NCBI GenBank assembly: GCA_023475715.1
Contig: JAMCVO010000340.1
Coordinates: 1-9,574 of the forward strand
From: Actinomycetota bacterium
Lineage (GTDB): Bacteria > Actinomycetota > Humimicrobiia > Humimicrobiales > Humimicrobiaceae
Direction: 5' to 3'
Length of the DNA stretch: 9,574 nucleotides
Part shown: piece after piece, positions 7,277-9,574 of the stretch
Layout of the letters: every line of letters starts with the position of its first letter
Numbering within the stretch: position 1 is the stretch's first letter
The notes under the pieces: generated by a model
Seen by the model: the letters and a program-made list of their open reading frames with translations, nothing else
What the model was told of the DNA's origin: nothing
The model's database searches: none
Made by a program: the position numbers and the translations under genes

Positions 7277-8764
7277 TTATAAAATTTTCACATATCTGTT
7301 AAATGCGCCGTCCCATTTATCCTTATTTTTTTTATCGGGTTCGTAATAAATTACTGTGCTTGAATTTAAAGACAATTCTCTTCCCTCTTCTAAACTTCCT
7401 ATCTCTCCGGCAGCCTTAAGCTGCATAATCAGATTACCCATCGATGTAGTTTCAACCGGCCCTATTACCACAGGTATACCTAATGCATCTCCAATCCATT
7501 CGCAAAATATCCTGTTTTGAGTACCCCCGCCAATAATTTGTACTATTTCTATTTTTTTATCAATTAATTTTTCAAGCATACTGAAATTACTTTTTATACT
7601 CATTACAATGCTCTCATATATGCATCTGGAAATTTCCTGCATATTCTCAGGAACTTTTAGCCCCTTATCTTTGCAATAATTTACAATTGTACCCGGCATA
7701 TCTGATTGTGGTTTTAAAAAAATATTATCATTAATATCTATAAATGTTTTGAAAGGGGTTGATTTTAAAGACATTTCATTTATTTCGTCCCATGCTACAT
7801 TAACACATTTTTCCTTTATCCATCTTTCCCGGCATTGCTGAATTATCCATAGTCCTGTTACAGCTTTAAAAAGTAAATTTAAACCCTCGACGCCACCCTG
7901 ATTGCAAAAACCCGAATTGAATACCTCATTGTTAATAACAGGACAGTCATTTTCAATGCCTATTACATACCAGGTTCCAATACTAATAAACGCCCAATTT
8001 TTATTTCTATCCATCACAGGAATCCCAGCCACAGCCGAGGCAGTATCATGTGTTGCCGGAGCAATAACTTTAACCGAACCTGTTCCAAGTTCACTTTTTA
8101 AATCATCCGTAAGAACACCTAATTCAGTTCCAGGTATAACTATCTGATTAAAAATATTTGCAGATACATTTATTTTTTTTAATATTTTATTTTCCCATTT
8201 GTTATCTTTCTGATTATATAAAAGAGTGGTAGTAGCATTTGTAAATTCACTATAAGTTTCTCCTGTCAAAAAATAATTTAGAATATCGGGTATCATAAGA
8301 AGTTTATATGCATATAATATTTCTGTTGAATTCTTTTGTTTTAAGGAATATAAATTATATAGTCCCAATGTTGAATTTATATTGCCGCCTGTCAGATTAA
8401 ATATTTCAATTTCAGGAACAATTTTATACAAATCATCAGCCATGGTGTGTCTGCTTTGATCCCTATAATGAATCGGGTTAGCTATTAATTTTCCATTTAT
8501 ATCTATAAAACCAAAATCACTTGCCCATGTATCAATTCCCATTGAAACAATGCTATTAAACCGTTCAGATGCTAGTGAGATTCCATTTTTTAATTCCGAA
8601 AATAATCTAAGGATATCTGTATAAAGGGTACCTGCTGCATAAACCGGTTTATTTATAAACCTGTGAACTACTTCCACGCATATCTTTTTCCCATTATATT
8701 CAGCAACAATGCATCTACCATTGCTTGCACCAAAATCAAAAACTAAATAAATACTTGAAACCAT
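7277..8764 (-). CDS. Rhamnulokinase-like FGGY carbohydrate kinase (RhaB family)
   Basis: A 495-residue kinase of the rhamnulokinase branch (E. coli RhaB is 489). RhaB-type signatures run in order: VFDFGASNGR (D10, phosphate loop), GIDTWASDFG (76-85), HYRD (99-102, sugar binding), APATHDTASAVAGIP (D240, catalytic base, equivalent to D237 in E. coli RhaB), FISIGTWYVIG (259-269), LNLLFKAVTGLWIIQQCRERW (295-315) and IIGGGTQNRIFCEWIGDALG (410-429). It is expected to phosphorylate a 1-keto-6-deoxyhexose such as L-rhamnulose or L-fuculose at O1, supplying a class II aldolase. TWASDFG and ISIGTWYVIG differ from the commoner TWGVDFG and SSGTWSL forms, so the substrate may be a relative of rhamnulose. 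The gene follows the permease stop by only ten bases. I leave the symbol empty because specificity is not proven. Confidence 0.88.
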   Translation of the reverse strand: MVSSIYLVFDFGASNGRCIVAEYNGKKICVEVVHRFINKPVYAAGTLYTDILRLFSELKNGISLASERFNSIVSMGIDTWASDFGFIDINGKLIANPIHYRDQSRHTMADDLYKIVPEIEIFNLTGGNINSTLGLYNLYSLKQKNSTEILYAYKLLMIPDILNYFLTGETYSEFTNATTTLLYNQKDNKWENKILKKINVSANIFNQIVIPGTELGVLTDDLKSELGTGSVKVIAPATHDTASAVAGIPVMDRNKNWAFISIGTWYVIGIENDCPVINNEVFNSGFCNQGGVEGLNLLFKAVTGLWIIQQCRERWIKEKCVNVAWDEINEMSLKSTPFKTFIDINDNIFLKPQSDMPGTIVNYCKDKGLKVPENMQEISRCIYESIVMSIKSNFSMLEKLIDKKIEIVQIIGGGTQNRIFCEWIGDALGIPVVIGPVETTSMGNLIMQLKAAGEIGSLEEGRELSLNSSTVIYYEPDKKNKDKWDGAFNRYVKIL

Positions 8765-8772
8765 CTCGCAAA

Positions 8773-8776
8773 TCCT
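8773..8776 (-). promoter_or_regulatory. Ribosome binding site overlapping the permease stop codon
   Basis: AGGA on the minus strand uses the last two bases of the permease TAG stop (8777-8775) and lies eight bases before the kinase ATG at 8764. This arrangement favours translational coupling of transporter and kinase. Confidence 0.6.
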
Positions 8777-9574
8777 ATCCTTTTACTGCTCCTGAAACCA
8801 GACCTTTAATAATATATTTCTGGGCAACAAAAAATAATACAATCGCGGGGATAGAAGCAAGTATGGCAGCAGCCATCAATGCTGAATAATTTGAAAACCA
8901 AAAACCTAAAACATTTGCCAAACCTGCCATAAGCGTAAAGCTTTTCTGGGAAGTAATAAAGGTAATTGCAAACATGTATTCCATCCAGGCCAGCATGAAA
9001 GAGAATGCACCTGCTGATAAAATACCAGGAGCAGAAATCGGGAAAATTATCCTGAAAAGAATTCCGATTTCGCTGCACCCGTCAATTCTTGCCGAATCAT
9101 CAAGTTCTTTTGGCAATCCATCAAAAAAACCTTTAAGCAACCAAATGCAGAGCGGGAGAGAAAATGTTATATATGCTATTATGAGTGAAGCTATATTGTC
9201 AATAAGATTAAATCTGTAAAAAAGTAAATATAACGGTATTACAAGTAGAGCGGGAGGAAACATATAAACCAACAGTACTGATTGAGAAATAAATCTGTCC
9301 CCGAAAAATCTATATCGGGACAGAGCGTAAGCTGCCAAAGACCCCACAGAAACGCTAAAAAAAGTAGTAGACAAGGATATTATCAGAGAGTTTAATCCAT
9401 ACTTTAAAAAATTTCTATTTAAAAGAATTGATTTATAACCTTCAATAGTGGGATTTTTAATCATAAGAGTGGGAGGATAAGTTAAAATCTCCGTCTTTGG
9501 TTTAAAAGAAGTAACTAATGCTACTACTATCGGGTAAAATGTAATAATTAAAGCAACAGCAATGATAAAATAAC
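8775..9574 (-). CDS. Sugar ABC transporter permease, MalG/CUT1 type (5' end outside the window)
   Basis: Inner-membrane subunit of a carbohydrate ABC importer. The frame is open to the window edge, so the internal ATG at 9464 is not the start. The 36 codons above it encode a first membrane helix (FIIAVALIITFYPIVVALVTSF) followed by KPKTEILTYPPTL and then NPTIEGYKSIL, the conserved MalG-family N-terminal pattern. Further segments include LIISLSTTFFSVSVGSLAAYALSRY, VLLVYMFPPALLVIPLYLLF, IASLIIAYITFSLPLCIWLL and a final IPAIVLFFVAQKYIIKGLVSGAVKG. The cytoplasmic EAA-type loop that contacts the ATPase is LPKELDDSARIDGCSEIGILFRIIFP. About 265 residues are visible, so few are missing. The partner permease, binding protein and ATPase are not in the window; the permease and binding protein are usually encoded just upstream. 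Confidence 0.93.
   Translation of the reverse strand, partial: YFIIAVALIITFYPIVVALVTSFKPKTEILTYPPTLMIKNPTIEGYKSILLNRNFLKYGLNSLIISLSTTFFSVSVGSLAAYALSRYRFFGDRFISQSVLLVYMFPPALLVIPLYLLFYRFNLIDNIASLIIAYITFSLPLCIWLLKGFFDGLPKELDDSARIDGCSEIGILFRIIFPISAPGILSAGAFSFMLAWMEYMFAITFITSQKSFTLMAGLANVLGFWFSNYSALMAAAILASIPAIVLFFVAQKYIIKGLVSGAVKG

Noticed and set aside
8806..9078. Open minus-strand frame of 90 codons inside the permease gene, rich in Cys and Tyr.
   Set aside because: It lies wholly within the clearly conserved permease frame and has no recognisable domain. It is a shadow frame.

Overview
All nine genes in this window lie on the minus strand, so the locus reads from right to left. Gaps between genes are at most about 95 bases, and no convincing terminator or promoter is visible between them. 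The most economical reading is one long operon, cut off at its upstream (right) end inside a transporter gene. The DNA is AT-rich (roughly one third G+C by eye), Shine-Dalgarno sites are clear, and two genes start with TTG. This fits a low-GC bacterium that ferments carbohydrates, such as a Firmicutes-like, Thermotogota, Spirochaetota or Atribacterota-type lineage. The sequence alone does not settle the phylum.

In transcription order the locus contains: (1) the inner-membrane permease of a MalG/CUT1-type sugar ABC transporter, incomplete at its N-terminus (8775-9574); (2) a rhamnulokinase-like FGGY kinase (7277-8764); (3) a protein of the uroporphyrinogen decarboxylase / methylcobalamin methyltransferase superfamily (6119-7222); (4) a second FGGY kinase of xylulokinase type (4492-6036); (5) a divergent class II aldolase (3710-4441); (6) a two-domain cupin resembling type I phosphomannose isomerase (2397-3614); (7) a canonical fuculose-phosphate-type class II aldolase (1678-2346); (8) an amidohydrolase-2 fold protein that has lost its metal ligands (824-1624); (9) a second amidohydrolase that keeps them (43-792).

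These parts form a recognisable sugar route: import, aldose-ketose isomerisation (cupin), C1 phosphorylation (FGGY kinase) and retro-aldol cleavage (class II aldolase), as in L-rhamnose or L-fucose degradation. Three features are unusual. Kinase, aldolase and amidohydrolase are each present twice, and two of these pairs include one member with altered key residues. The isomerase is a cupin rather than a RhaA or FucI homologue. A URO-D superfamily protein sits in the middle of the operon. I infer a catabolic pathway for a deoxy- or modified sugar, perhaps with two parallel branches; the substrate cannot be read from the sequence.

Three gene starts need care. The permease is open to the window edge. 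The first kinase starts at an ATG just inside the longest open frame. The last amidohydrolase lacks an ordinary start codon ahead of its conserved IIDAHMH motif, and adding one A to a nearby AAA run would create a well-placed GTG start.
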